This document shows positions 8,733-18,327 of a stretch of 64,000 bases of DNA, piece after piece; positions within the stretch are counted from its first letter, which is position 1; the number at the start of each line of letters is the position of its first letter. A program made the translations under genes and the position numbers. The DNA comes from Streptomyces sp. GKU 895 (lineage in GTDB: Bacteria > Actinomycetota > Actinomycetes > Streptomycetales > Streptomycetaceae). Below the pieces are notes generated by a model, which worked only from the letters and a program-made list of their open reading frames with translations, was not told the DNA's origin and did no database searches. The stretch is taken from positions 1 to 64,000 of the forward strand of contig MWJO01000030.1 of assembly GCA_002027195.1 (NCBI GenBank). Direction: 5' to 3'.

Positions 8733-8831
8733 CCAGCTCGATCCCCGCTCCTCCACACAGCCGTCCCGGGCAGCGAGAGCTACGAGAAACTGCAACGGCT
8801 GTCCGTCATCGGGCCGCGGTCACTCCGCTGA
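8733..8831 (+). pseudogene. Orphan C-terminal fragment of a MmyB-type XRE regulator
   Basis: The frame reads LLHTAVPGSESYEKLQRLSV then IGPRSLR and a stop. It matches the end of the regulator at 16084-16922 (YTAVPGTESYEKLQVLSVIG). MmyB-like regulators have an XRE helix-turn-helix and a PAS-like ligand domain ending in this block. Only about 33 codons remain, so this is the tail of a second, deleted regulator. Confidence 0.6.
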
Positions 8832-8911
8832 TACCCACGACCGCACCTCGCGGCTCGGTGAGCGCGGCGTCGTGGGTGTCGGAGTTCCGTCCGGCCGGGT
8901 CCAGGTAAGCC

Positions 8912-8949
8912 CGGATCGCCCAGCCTCGGATCGCCCAGCCTCGGATCGG
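8912..8949. repeat. Short tandem repeat, 15-base unit
   Basis: CGGATCGCCCAGCCT occurs twice in direct succession (8912-8926 and 8927-8941), followed by the partial copy CGGATCGG. It is non-coding and of unknown role, and too short to be an array of a known kind. Confidence 0.7.
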
Positions 8950-9069
8950 CGGGTCCTGGCTGCCGTCGACCTGCTTGGTCAACCTGGGAGGAGCACCTCA
9001 AGCGCTCGATCGTGCCGAAGTTCGCCGACCGTCGAGGTGCCTTCCTCGGCGCACAACCAGGAGAAACGT

Positions 9070-9678
9070 ATGAGTCCAGACAATGACGCGGGCCAGGGTC
9101 GGTCGGGCGTGTCCCGGCGAGGGTTCCTGGGCGCCGGTGCCGTCGCCGCGGCAGCCGCGGCACCGCTGGTGGCGACTGCGGCGCACGCATCGCCGGCAGC
9201 GGAGGGCGACGGACTCGTGACGGTGCAGGTCACCGTCAACGGTGACCGGCACGCGGTGCGAGTCGACCCGCGGGGCACGCTGCTCGACACGCTCCGCGAG
9301 AAGTTGGAGCTCACCGGTACGAAGAAGGGCTGTGACCGCGGTCAGTGCGGGGCGTGCACCGTGCATGTCGACGGCCGGCGCGTGCTGTCGTGCCTGACGC
9401 TGGCGGCCACGACCAACGGCCGTGAGGTCACCACGATCGAGGGCCTCGCCGACGGAGAGCAACTGCACCCGATGCAGCAGGCCTTCATCGACCACGACGG
9501 CTTCCAGTGCGGTTTCTGCACCCCCGGGCAGATCATGTCGGCCGTCGCCATGGTCGACGAGGGCCCCGCGCGCACCGACGACGAGATCCGCGAACGCATG
9601 TCCGGCAACATCTGCCGGTGCAGCGCCTATCCGTTCATCGTCGACGCCGTACGGGACGGCCAGGAGGCGATGCGCTGA
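9070..9678 (+). CDS. 2Fe-2S subunit of PaoABC-type aldehyde oxidoreductase, Tat-exported, set 2
   Basis: This 202-residue protein starts at ATG 9070 with GGAGAAACGT just upstream. The signal contains SRRGFLGAGAVAAAAAAP, a clear twin-arginine motif, with cleavage likely after AHA near residue 40. Cysteines 88, 93, 96 and 108 form the first 2Fe-2S site and 147, 150, 182 and 184 the second, as in PaoA. It is the first gene of the plus-strand set. The spacing TGATG to the next gene indicates coupling. It is clearly paralogous to 6959-7561, sharing LTGTKKGCDRG and TPGQIMSAVA, but diverged enough that the duplication is not recent. Confidence 0.88.
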   Translation: MSPDNDAGQGRSGVSRRGFLGAGAVAAAAAAPLVATAAHASPAAEGDGLVTVQVTVNGDRHAVRVDPRGTLLDTLREKLELTGTKKGCDRGQCGACTVHVDGRRVLSCLTLAATTNGREVTTIEGLADGEQLHPMQQAFIDHDGFQCGFCTPGQIMSAVAMVDEGPARTDDEIRERMSGNICRCSAYPFIVDAVRDGQEAMR

Positions 9679-10655
9679 TGCGGGCCTACACCTTCACCCA
9701 GGCGCGATCCGTTCGCGAAGCCCACTCGCGCGCCGGGGCGGACACCGCGTTCCTCGCGGGCGGCACCACCCTGGTCGACCTGATGAAGCTCGACGTGATG
9801 GCCCCGGCCCACGTGGTGGACATCAACGGGCTTCCGCTGCGCGGCGTCACCTTCGACCGCAGGGGGCTGCACGTGGGCGCGTTGGAGCGGATGAGTGACG
9901 TCGCAGCCGACCCCACCGTACGCCGGGACTATCCGGTGATCGCTCGGGCGCTTGAGCTCAGCGCATCGGCGCAGCTGCGCAACATGGCGAGCATCGGGGG
10001 GAACCTGCTGCAGCGCACCCGGTGCGGCTACTTCCGCGACGTAGCGACCGCCTGCAACAAGCGGGAGCCCGGCAGCGGCTGCTCGGCACTGACCGGATGG
10101 AACCGCGGCCACGCCATCCTCGGCACCAGCGACGACTGCGCCGCCACGCACCCCAGCGATCTGGCCGTCGCCCTGGTGGCGCTCGGCACCGACGTGCACC
10201 TGGCCTCCGCGCAGGGCACCCGGACCGTGCCGCTCGACGGGTTCTACACCCTCCCCGGCACCACTCCGCACGTCGAGAACGTGCTGCGCCCCGGCGAGTT
10301 GATCACCGGCATCACCGTCCCCCGCTCGGCGTGGGCGGCGCACTCGACCTACCTGAAGATCCGCGACCGGCAGTCCTACGAGTTCGCCCTCGCCTCGGCG
10401 GCCGTCGCCCTGGAGCTGCGCGGCGACACCATCACGACGGCCAGGATCGCCGTCGGCGGAATAGGCACCAGGCCGTGGCGCCTGCCCGCCGTCGAACGAG
10501 CCCTGACCGGACACCGCGCCACCGAAGCCACCTACGAGGCAGCGGTCCGTCACGCAGCTTCCGGCTCCAGGACGTTGGAGCACAACGCGTTCAAGCCCGC
10601 GCTGCTGCGACGCACGCTGGTCCGGGCGCTCACCGCCCTGGAGGAGCAGCGTTGA
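9678..10655 (+). CDS. FAD and 4Fe-4S subunit of PaoABC-type aldehyde oxidoreductase, set 2
   Basis: This 325-residue protein starts MRAYTFTQARSVREAHSRAG, its ATG sharing a base with the previous stop (TGATG). FAD-binding motifs are FLAGGTTLVDLMKL (25-38) and MASIGGNLLQRTRC (103-116). Cysteines at about 116, 126, 135 and 154 reproduce the PaoB 4Fe-4S site. Length and domain order equal those of the set 1 subunit. It shuttles electrons between the molybdenum subunit, FAD and iron-sulfur centres. About 51 bases separate it from xdhC. Confidence 0.87.
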   Translation: MRAYTFTQARSVREAHSRAGADTAFLAGGTTLVDLMKLDVMAPAHVVDINGLPLRGVTFDRRGLHVGALERMSDVAADPTVRRDYPVIARALELSASAQLRNMASIGGNLLQRTRCGYFRDVATACNKREPGSGCSALTGWNRGHAILGTSDDCAATHPSDLAVALVALGTDVHLASAQGTRTVPLDGFYTLPGTTPHVENVLRPGELITGITVPRSAWAAHSTYLKIRDRQSYEFALASAAVALELRGDTITTARIAVGGIGTRPWRLPAVERALTGHRATEATYEAAVRHAASGSRTLEHNAFKPALLRRTLVRALTALEEQR

Positions 10656-10706
10656 CCGGCCGGCGCGACACGGCCGTGCGCCTCACGACCTGGGGAGTCG
10701 GCGGTC

Positions 10707-11876
10707 ATGCTTGAACTCGCTGCCGAGCTCCTCGAACGCGTCCGCGGCCGAACCCCGTTCGTGGCCGCCACGGTCACGAACGTGGTCGGCAGCGCCCCCC
10801 GCCGGCCCGGTGCGTCACTCGTCGTGGACGCGGGCGGCGCCGTGCTCGGCAACGTGTCCGGAGGCTGCGTCGACGCCGCCGTCCACGAGGCCTGCCAGGA
10901 GATGCTGGCCGGGGACCACCGGCCGAGGCTGGTGCGCTTCGGATACACCGATGCCGACGCGCTCGGCGTCGGCCTCACCTGCGGCGGCACCATCGAGCTC
11001 CTCCTGCGCCACCACGGCCCCGACGCCGAGCCGCACCTCGGGCAGGCGTTCACCGACGCGGCGCAGGACAAGCCGGTCGCCGTGGCCACGATTGTCCGTG
11101 GGCCGGACGCCCACCTCGGGAAGGCGATCGTCGTGCGCCCCGAGCAGCCCCACGAGGGGACACTCGGCGACGAACGACTCGACCGGGTGGCCGCTGCCCA
11201 CACGACCGCCGCCCTGCATGCCGGGCGGACCGGCACCATCGAGCTCGGCGTGGCCGACAGCTACTGCCAGGAGCCGATGACCCTGCTGGTGGAGAGCAAC
11301 GCCCCCGCACCGCGGATGCTCGTCTTCGGCGCCATCGACCACGCGGCGGCGCTGGCCCAACTCGGCACCTTCCTGGGCTATCGGGTGACCGTCTGCGACG
11401 CGCGGGCCACGTTCGCCACGCCGGCCAGGTTCCCGCACGCCGACAAGGTCGTGGTCGACTGGCCGCACCGCTACCTGGAGTCACAGCGCCTCGACGGCCG
11501 GACGGTCGTCTGCGTGCTCACCCACGACCCCAAGTTCGACGTGCCGCTCCTCACCGCCGCACTGCGACTGCCGGTGGCCTACGTCGGGGCCATGGGCTCG
11601 CGCCACACCCACGAGGAGCGTCTCACGCGGCTGCGCGAGGCCGGCCTCACCGACCACGAACTCGACCGGTTGCGTTCGCCGATCGGACTCGACCTCGGCG
11701 CTCGCACCCCCCAGGAGACCGCGCTGTCGATCGCGGCCGAGATCGTCGCCCACCGGCACGGCGGCACCGGAGCAGCCCTGCGCACCGGGGTGCCATCCAC
11801 CGCCCCGGCGTCCCGCAGGCGGGCGCCGTTCCCAGCAGTCAGGAGTCAGCATGACCGTCTCTCCAGTCGGGCGTGA
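10707..11876 (+). CDS. XdhC/CoxI-family molybdenum-cofactor maturation protein
   Basis: This 389-residue protein begins MLELAAELLERVRGRTPFVA. The N-terminal XdhC_CoxI domain shows NVSGGCVDAAVHEACQE and VGLTCGGTIELLL. The C-terminal Rossmann domain (about 200-330) has MLVFGAIDHAAALAQLG, VVCVLTHDPKFDVPLL and YVGAMGSRHTHEER. The family sulfurates and inserts the molybdenum cofactor into the cognate large subunit. The gene sits before the large subunit and overlaps its start by 26 bases, whereas set 1 has its now broken copy after the large subunit. This is the only intact copy in the window. Confidence 0.85.
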   Translation: MLELAAELLERVRGRTPFVAATVTNVVGSAPRRPGASLVVDAGGAVLGNVSGGCVDAAVHEACQEMLAGDHRPRLVRFGYTDADALGVGLTCGGTIELLLRHHGPDAEPHLGQAFTDAAQDKPVAVATIVRGPDAHLGKAIVVRPEQPHEGTLGDERLDRVAAAHTTAALHAGRTGTIELGVADSYCQEPMTLLVESNAPAPRMLVFGAIDHAAALAQLGTFLGYRVTVCDARATFATPARFPHADKVVVDWPHRYLESQRLDGRTVVCVLTHDPKFDVPLLTAALRLPVAYVGAMGSRHTHEERLTRLREAGLTDHELDRLRSPIGLDLGARTPQETALSIAAEIVAHRHGGTGAALRTGVPSTAPASRRRAPFPAVRSQHDRLSSRA

Positions 11877-14102
11877 AGTCGCCCGCGTCGACGGCCGATT
11901 GAAGGTCACCGGAGCCGCACGGTACTCCGGTGACTACCCGGCCACCAACATGTCCTACGCCCACGTCGTCACCAGCACGGTCGCGCGAGGCACGATCCGC
12001 TCCATCGACACCGCCGCCGCGCTGGCCGCTCCCGGAGTCCTGCGCGTGTACGCCGCGGGGGACGGGCGCCTGAGGCTGTACCCCCTCGCACCCGAGTTCA
12101 GTTTCTTCGGCGAGAACTACATCCCCCTGCAGGACACGACCGTTCGCTACTACGGCCAGATCATCGCCGTGGTCGTCGCCGAGAGCGTCGAGCAGGCGCG
12201 CGACGCCGCGGCGCTGATCACCGTCGCCTACGACGCGCAGCCACCGCGTGCCTCCCTCGCTGACGGACCCCGCGAGCCGTCCGGCCCCACGTCCAGCGGG
12301 GAACCGAGCAGCGTCACGGTCCTCGCCCCCGGCGTCGCGTCGATCGACGAGGCGCTCGCCGCCAGCGAAGTCGTCGTGGAGGCCGACTTCGAGCAGCCGG
12401 TGCAGCACCACGCCGCGATGGAACCCCACACCGTCCTCGCCGAGTGGGACGGCGACCGGGTGACCGTCCACGCCGGCGCACAGATGCCGACGCCGTTCAC
12501 GATCCTGCTGGGCCAGCGGCTCGGCGTCCTTCCGCAGCAGGTCCGGCTGATCGGGAGGTACGTCGGCGGCGGTTTCGGGGCCCGGGTCATCGTGTGGAGC
12601 GAGGCCCCGCTCGCCGCAGCGGCGGCCCGGGAGCTCGGCCGTCCCGTCAAGCTCGCCCTCACCAGGGAGCAGATGTTCACCCTGGTCGGCCACCGCCCGC
12701 ACCTCACCCAGAAGGTCAGGCTGGGTGCCTCCCGCAACGGAGTCCTCAGCGCCATCAGCCACGAGAGCGTTGCCGAGAGGCCGGCCGCCGGTGGCTGGAA
12801 CATGCTCCCGGGCGAGTCCACCTCGGACACCCTCTACAACACGCCGAACCTGCGCATCAAGCCGCAGTGGGTCATCCTCGACATGCCGGGCAGCTGGGCG
12901 ATGCGGGCGCCCGACGAGGCCCCGGGTGCGTTCGCCCTGGAGACGGCGATGGACGAACTGGCCGTCGCCACCGGTGTCGACCCCGTCGAGCTGCGACTGC
13001 GCAACTACGCCACCGTCAGCCCCTCCACGGGCCGGCCGTGGTCGAGCAAGCACCTCGACGAGTGCTACCGCGACGGCGCACGACGCTTCGGCTGGTCGGC
13101 CCGCAGCGCCACGCCCCGTGCGCGCGTCGACGGGGAGTGGCTGTTCGGCATGGGAATGTCCAGCGCGGCGTACCCGGCGGCCCGCCAGGCCGCGAGCGTC
13201 AGGATCCGGCTGCTCGACGATGACACCGCGGTGGTGTCGACCGGGACCTCGGACCTGGGCACTGGTGCGTGGACGATGGTGGCGGTCGCCGCGCCGACGC
13301 CCTGGGGCTCCCGGTTGAGCGGGTGACCCCCGAGATCGGTGACTCGGCGCTGCCCCCGGGCGCACCCGCCGTGGGCTCCGGCGCCACGCACAGCACGGTC
13401 CCGGCGGTCGTGGCGGCCGCTCGCGACACCATCGACGCGCTCAAGCAGCTCGCGGTGACCCATTCCGGCTCGCCGTGGCACGGGGCGAACGCCAAGGACC
13501 TGCGCTACAAGCAGGGCCGACTGCACGGGAACGGTCGCTCGATGACCTTCGGCAAACTGCTCAGGGCCCTCGGGTCGCGGGGCGTGGACGCCACCGCCTC
13601 CGAGCCCGCAGGCGCTCCCTCCGGGTACACGTTCCATACCTTCGGCGCCCACTTCTGCGAGGTGCGGGTCAACCGGTTCACCCGGGAGATCCGCGTCACC
13701 CGGTTCACCACCGTCGTGGATGCCGGGCGCATCATCAACGCCCGGGCCGCCCGGAGTCAGATCGTCGGCGGGGTCATCTTCGGCATCTCGGGCGCCCTGC
13801 TGGAGGAGAACCACCTCGAACGCGACACGGGGCGGCTGGCCGCCAGCACGCTCGCCGACTATCTGGTACCCGTGAACGCCGACATCCCCGACATCGACGT
13901 GCACCTCCTCGACCGGCCCGACCCGCACCTCACCGGGCCGCTCGACGAGGACGGCGGGGAGGTCGGGACCCGAAGCCTCGGCGCCCGCGGCCTCGGGGAG
14001 ATCGGCACCGTCGGCTCGGCCGCCGCTGTCGGCAACGCGGTCTTCAACGCCACCGGCATCCGGATACGCAAGCTCCCCATCACTCTCGACAAACTGCTGT
14101 AG
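11851..14102 (+). pseudogene. Molybdopterin-binding large subunit of PaoABC-type oxidoreductase, set 2, frameshifted
   Basis: The first part (from MTVSPVGREVARVDGRLKVT) runs in one frame to about 13290 and the rest runs in another to the stop at 14102. Restoring one base gives about 750 residues, the right length for PaoC. The break lies in TGAWTMVAVA / ADALGLPVERV, a highly conserved stretch, so the two halves were one gene. GGGFGARVI in the first half and GARGLGEIG with the active-site Glu in the second are intact. The junction CGCCGCGCCGACGCC is prone to indels. Either a sequencing error or a recent null mutation. It would bind the molybdenum cofactor and oxidise the substrate. Confidence 0.8.
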
Positions 14103-14416
14103 CGGTGTGGGCGGTGGCCTCGGCGCTCGCACCGGGCCCCCACCATGACCGAGCTTCCGCGACCGAGGAGGCGAAGCGCGTCGCGACCCCTCGGCAACGC
14201 CGGACCGGAGGAGCGGTAGCGAGTGTTGATCGGTTGCCCCGGCAGCCACACGGACGGTCGCGGCGCCAGCCCAGCGCGGCATCGCCCACCTCAACGGCAG
14301 CGATCTCGACGCCGTCGTACATGGCAACGCCCTGTGCCTCTTCCCACGGCTCACCTGACCTCTGTTGTCCGCCAACGAGCACAGTCCTTGATCAACACCA
14401 TCGAAGGGAACCGACC
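14103..14416. other. Intergenic, no recognisable content
   Basis: 314 bases between the oxidoreductase set and the amidohydrolase. No gene, clear hairpin or promoter consensus was seen; the open frames here are high-GC shadows. Confidence 0.4.
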
Positions 14417-15694
14417 GTGATCATCAAGAACGTGACCGTCATCGACGGCACCGGCGGTGCCGGCCTGCCCGCCATGGACGTCCGCATCGCCGACGGGCGA
14501 TTCGAGGACATCCGTCCCTCCGCAGCGGACACCGCCACGGCGCCGAGCAGCGACGACGGCGAAGTGGTTCTGGACGGACGTGGCGGCTACCTGCTGCCAG
14601 GTCTGTGGGAGAGCCACACCCACCTGACCGGGTTCGCCATGTCCCTGCCGGAAGCCGAGCGGCTGCCGCACATCCAGAGGGCCATGGCCGACTATCTGAA
14701 CTCCGGCGTCACGTCGGTGTGCGACCTCGGGGGCTCGGTCACGCAGAGCCGCACGATCCGTGAGGCCGACCGGGCCCGCGGCACCGCGGCATCGCTGTTC
14801 TTCTCCGGACCGGTCTTCACCAGTGTCCAAGGCTGGCCCCTGTCGTTCCACGGCGAGCGTTCCATGGCCGTCGAAGTGTGGGGCGTCGACGAGGCACATC
14901 GACAGGTCGAGAAACTGCTCGACCAGGTCGACTTCGTCAAATGCATCTTTGACGGAAAACCCAGGGGCGGCGAGCGGGTTCCCCTGGCCACGCTCGAAGC
15001 GATCATCCGGACCGCCCACGGCGCGGGCAAGAAGGTACTGGTCCATGTGGCAACAGGCACCGACCTGCGGGAGGCGATCGCGGCCGGAGCCGACTGCATC
15101 GAGCACTGCTTCGTCCCGGAGGATCCCGCCGATGGGAGCGAAGCGGAGCAGATCGCCGCCCTGCTGGCCGAGACGGGAACGCTCTACTGCCCAACGCTTG
15201 TGACCTGGGAGCAGCTGGGCCGCAGCGGTGACCCCGCCTACCTGGACGAACTCGTCGCTGACGGCATCTCCTCGGCCGAGGACGCGGCGACGATCGCGGC
15301 TCGGCCCACCTGGGGCATGCCGTTCCCCCACCACCCGGCCGACGAATCACAGACCCGGTTCGACTATGGCATGCGCACGCTGCCCCTCTTCCATGAAGCC
15401 GGGGTCAAGCTCGTCGCCGGAAGCGACATTGCGATGGGCATGCCCTCGCCCGGCAGCGCCCTGCTGCGTGAGTTGCAACTGTTCGCCAAGGCCGGACTGC
15501 CCCTGTCCGAGATCATCGCCACGGCCACCGGCCGCGCCGCGGAAAAGATCGGGAAGCGGGACGTCGTAGGCACCGTGACAGTGGGTGCCGTTGCCGACGC
15601 CCTGTTCCTGGACGCCGACCCGCTCGCGGACATCTCCCACCTGATCGATCCGCGGCACCGCCGGGCCGTCATCAGCTCCGGCCGCCTCATCTGA
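14417..15694 (+). CDS. Metal-dependent amidohydrolase (imidazolonepropionase/prolidase-like)
   Basis: This 425-residue protein starts at GTG 14417 with GAAGGGAA 9 bases upstream; the frame is open much further upstream but that part is shadow. It has the composite amidohydrolase fold: a beta-sandwich start (VIIKNVTVIDGTG), the first metal motif ESHTHLTGF (about residue 60), a likely carboxylated lysine in DFVKCIFDG, histidines in VLVHVATG and DCIEHCF, the final Asp in LVAGSDIAMG, and the C-terminal VGTVTVGAVADALFLDADPL. It hydrolyses C-N bonds of cyclic or peptide-like substrates; the substrate is unknown. Position after PaoABC set 2 suggests the two could act in one degradation route. Confidence 0.78.
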   Translation: MIIKNVTVIDGTGGAGLPAMDVRIADGRFEDIRPSAADTATAPSSDDGEVVLDGRGGYLLPGLWESHTHLTGFAMSLPEAERLPHIQRAMADYLNSGVTSVCDLGGSVTQSRTIREADRARGTAASLFFSGPVFTSVQGWPLSFHGERSMAVEVWGVDEAHRQVEKLLDQVDFVKCIFDGKPRGGERVPLATLEAIIRTAHGAGKKVLVHVATGTDLREAIAAGADCIEHCFVPEDPADGSEAEQIAALLAETGTLYCPTLVTWEQLGRSGDPAYLDELVADGISSAEDAATIAARPTWGMPFPHHPADESQTRFDYGMRTLPLFHEAGVKLVAGSDIAMGMPSPGSALLRELQLFAKAGLPLSEIIATATGRAAEKIGKRDVVGTVTVGAVADALFLDADPLADISHLIDPRHRRAVISSGRLI

Positions 15695-16083
15695 ATGAAG
15701 ACCAACGGCTCCCTCGGTGACGCTTGGCAGACGGCGATCGAACGCCTCGTGCACCGATGGCCCGCGGCGCGGGGCAGCGGCTTCACGCCCTGATTGTCTG
15801 CTGCGTCGTTCCGTCCGCCGTGCAGCACCGACAACGCTGAACACACGTGGCATGTCTCCCAAGAGATCACACGGGTTCACTTCCCCGGCAGTTGACGTGG
15901 ACCGGTGGCCCGCAAGGCAGCAGACAACACCGACTCGACCCGCGTGGGAAGGCCCGCCGGAGGTGCCCTGTCGCGGCGACGCGGGTCGTAAGGGGGGACC
16001 GGCAGGCCGTGGATCCGCGAATGCACGGGCGATAGAAGTGAAGCAGCACGGAGAAGAGAACAACTTCCAGAAGGGGGAGCGCC
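15695..16083. other. Intergenic, no gene seen
   Basis: 389 bases upstream of the regulator. AGAAGGGGGAGC just before 16084 is a ribosome site. Otherwise I see no hairpin or recognisable promoter. Confidence 0.4.
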
Positions 16084-16922
16084 GTGATCGATCGCACAGG
16101 GCTGGCCGGCTTTCTCCGTAATCGTCGCGGGGCACTACAGCCGGAGGACGTCGGCATGCCTCGGGGACGGCGCCGCAGAACCAGTGGGCTACGGCGCGAG
16201 GAGGTCGCGACGCTGTGCAACATGTCAGCCGACTACTACGCCCGTCTGGAGCGCGAGCGTGGTCCGCAGCCGTCACCGCAGATGCTCGCCTCGATCGCCC
16301 AGGGGCTCCACCTGTCCATGGACGAGCGTGACCACCTGTTCCGGCTGGCCGGGCACAACCCACCGCCTCGTGGCAGCTCCAGTGAGCACATCAGCCCCGG
16401 GCTGCTGCGCGTGCTCGACCGACTGCAGGACACGCCCGCGGAATCGTCACCGAACTCGGCGAGACGTTGCGGCAGACACCGATGGGCGTCGCCCTCACCG
16501 GCGATACGACGCAGTACACCGGTCCTGCTCGAAGCTCTGGCTACCGGTGGTTCACCGACCCGCGCGCCCGAGATCTGTACGCTCCGGAGCAGCACGCGTT
16601 CATGACCCGGATGTACGCCGCAGGCCTGCGCGGGATTGTCACCCTCAGAGGCCCTGCCTCCCGAGCCGCATATCTCGCGGATCTGCTCCTGGACTCCAAC
16701 GAGGAGTTCCGGCGGGTGTGGGACGATCACGAGATCGGGATCCGCCCGCGTGAGGTCAAGCACTTCGTTCACCCCGAGGTCGGTGCCCTGGAGCTGACCT
16801 GCCAGCGCCTGATCGACCCGGACCAGGCCCACTCCCTGATGGTCTACACCGCCGTCCCCGGCACGGAGAGCTACGAGAAGCTGCAGGTCCTGTCCGTGAT
16901 CGGCGTACAGAGGCTGCCCTGA
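16084..16922 (+). pseudogene. MmyB-like XRE-family regulator, frameshifted
   Basis: It starts at GTG 16084 after a strong GGGGGAG site: residues MIDRTGLAGFLRNRRGALQP, then RRRRTSGLRREEVATLCNMS, an XRE helix-turn-helix in the first 85 residues. The C-terminal ligand-binding half is in another frame from about 16445: RQTPMGVALTGD to LSVIGVQRLP. One missing base near 16440-16450 (DTPA / IVTELGETLR) joins them into about 279 residues, the normal length for this family. MmyB-type regulators bind a small hydrophobic ligand and often control a neighbouring SDR gene. The flanks here are intergenic sequence and IS debris. Confidence 0.75.
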
Positions 16923-17019
16923 ACCCGGCCCGAATACCTACTCGGCCGGATGCCGTCATGGCGACTCGATCTTCGTCTGTCTGGCGTTACTGAGGTTGAA
17001 CTCGTAGAGCCTGTTGGTG

Positions 17020-17500
17020 CGATCACCAGGGCTCGGCGACCAGATCGGTTTAGACGGCCGTCGATCAGGTGGGGTTCGTACTGGCTTTTCTCAGCCTGCA
17101 CTTGACGAGGCGCACCAGGGCGTTCAGGTCGGTCGCGGCGAAGTTGGCAATGGAGTGTTTCAGGAGCGGCCGGATGCCCTCCGCAAGGTTCAACTCGGGT
17201 GCCTAGGACGGCATCTGGAATGTTCGCTGTCAGTCCGTGTGCTCCTCGGCGAAGATGGTGAGTTGCTGGGCGAGGTGGACGTTGAGGTTGCGCCGGCACC
17301 ACAGCAGCGGGGTGCCCAGTTGCTGGTGGACGGTGAGGATCGCGTCGCGGTACTCACTCGCGCTTGCGGCCGTGGGAGGCGTGCAGTTGGTAGAGGAGTG
17401 CGGGCCTTCACCGGGCGGTAGCAGACGGCGTCGGCCATGTTGACCCGGCCGTTGAGTCACAGCTGGTCCTGCCAGGTCCCCGTCCGCCGGGCGATCGAAC
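17020..17500 (-). pseudogene. IS630-family transposase remnant
   Basis: The minus strand, across several frames, reads GRVNMADAVCYRP, LHASHGRKRE, YRDAILTVHQQLGTPLLWC then RRNLNVHLAQQLTIFAEEH, and LNLAEGIRPLLKHSIANFAA then TDLNALVRLVKCRL. These are the second half of an IS630-type (Tc1/mariner-like) transposase. The catalytic Asp of the usual W-D-N-L-N-V-H motif is replaced (CRRNLNVH) and at least three frameshifts are present, so it is dead. Confidence 0.7.
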
Positions 17501-17529
17501 TCGACGAAGGGACCATCGAGACGCGGACG

Positions 17530-17835
17530 GGGCCGTTTCAGGGGCTTGGCCACCTGGATGGTGTGCCAGGCTGGTGTCGCGGTGGGCGAAAGACAACAAG
17601 GTCGGGCTCGCCGCCGACACCGACCGACGCCGCGGCTGCCGACCGGTGATCGGGCTCGCTCATCCACTCCGCCGCCGACGACCACTCCCACTTGGCGTAC
17701 AGCGAGATCCTTGCAGGCGAGCGCAAGGAAACCGCCGCTTCTGGCAGCGAGCGTACGCCGTCTTCACTGCCCACGGCATCACCGTCAAACCGGGCCCTGA
17801 GGGACAACGGCTGCTGCGGCGGAGCGTGCCGCCGT
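17530..17835 (+). pseudogene. IS481-family transposase remnant
   Basis: Across shifting frames the plus strand reads HSAADDHSHLAYSEILA, ERKETAA, FWQRAYAVFTAHGITVK and then DNG. This is the rve-type integrase core of IS481 elements, with Asp in DDHS and in the DNG motif. Both ends are missing. It overlaps the start of the opposing IS630 relic, indicating nested insertions followed by decay. Confidence 0.6.
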
Positions 17836-17858
17836 CTTCTTCAGGTTGCGGTCCTGTC

Positions 17859-18251
17859 TCAGGCAGCCAGCTGCCGGTGCAAGGCCTCCGCGTCGTGGAC
17901 GTTCGTCATGTGCACGAACCGGCCGTCACGGACGTGGTAGACGGCGAACTCAACGATCTCGAAGGAGGCGCCGGAGGGCGCCACACCCAGCCACTCCTTG
18001 GCGGGTGTGCCGGTATTGAGCAGCCGTGCGGCCAGGTGGTCGCCATTCACGGAAAGCTCCTGAATCTCCCAGTGCAGGTCCGGAACCGTAGTCCCAAGAT
18101 CAGTGAGTGCCGAGACGATCAGATCAGCAGTAACGGCGTCGCCGAAGTATGTGAGGTCGTCGCTGAGGAACTCACGAATGCCGGCGAAGTCGTGAGCATT
18201 GAGGGTCTCGATGTAGCGCGTGTAGAAGGTGCGCAGGTCAGTGTCTGACAT
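17859..18251 (-). CDS. SnoaL-like/NTF2-fold protein
   Basis: This 130-residue protein, MSDTDLRTFYTRYIETLNAH, has the SnoaL/NTF2 pattern: an N-terminal helix with Y..L..HD, FLSDDLTYFGDAV, then beta strands LHWEIQELSVNGDHLAARL, FEIVEFAVYHVRDGRFVHMT and the closing DAEALHRQL. The fold covers polyketide cyclases, dehydratases and binding proteins, and the catalytic type cannot be decided from this alone. It is divergent from the AraC gene 76 bases away, the usual arrangement of a regulator and its single target. Confidence 0.75.
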   Translation of the reverse strand: MSDTDLRTFYTRYIETLNAHDFAGIREFLSDDLTYFGDAVTADLIVSALTDLGTTVPDLHWEIQELSVNGDHLAARLLNTGTPAKEWLGVAPSGASFEIVEFAVYHVRDGRFVHMTNVHDAEALHRQLAA

Positions 18252-18312
18252 GGTTCCTCGCTTGGTGGTGATCCAGCACCTTGCTGGTCACGCCAGCTTC
18301 ACCCAGCCCGAT

Positions 18313-18327
18313 GTTACGATCCATAAC
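18313..18327. promoter_or_regulatory. Possible AraC operator (short inverted repeat)
   Basis: GTTACGATCCATAAC has arms GTTA/TAAC separated by 7 bases. It lies just before the chosen start of the AraC gene, in the region shared with the divergent SnoaL gene. The arms are short, so this is only a candidate. Confidence 0.3.

Larger units (their letters stand above)
8612..9069. other. Intergenic region with one gene fragment and a short repeat
   Basis: 458 bases. Apart from the regulator fragment at 8733-8831 and the 15-base tandem repeat at 8912-8949, I see nothing coding. GGAGAAA near 9059-9066 is the ribosome site of the following gene. A promoter for set 2 should lie here, but no consensus boxes stand out. 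Confidence 0.4.

Noticed and set aside
8912..8949. Tandem repeat considered as a CRISPR or iteron array
   Set aside because: Only two and a half units of 15 bases with no spacers and no cas or replication gene.
13475..14416. Long upstream extension of the amidohydrolase frame
   Set aside because: It lies over the large molybdenum subunit in another frame and is Arg/Pro-rich. The GTG at 14417 has a ribosome site and begins the conserved fold.
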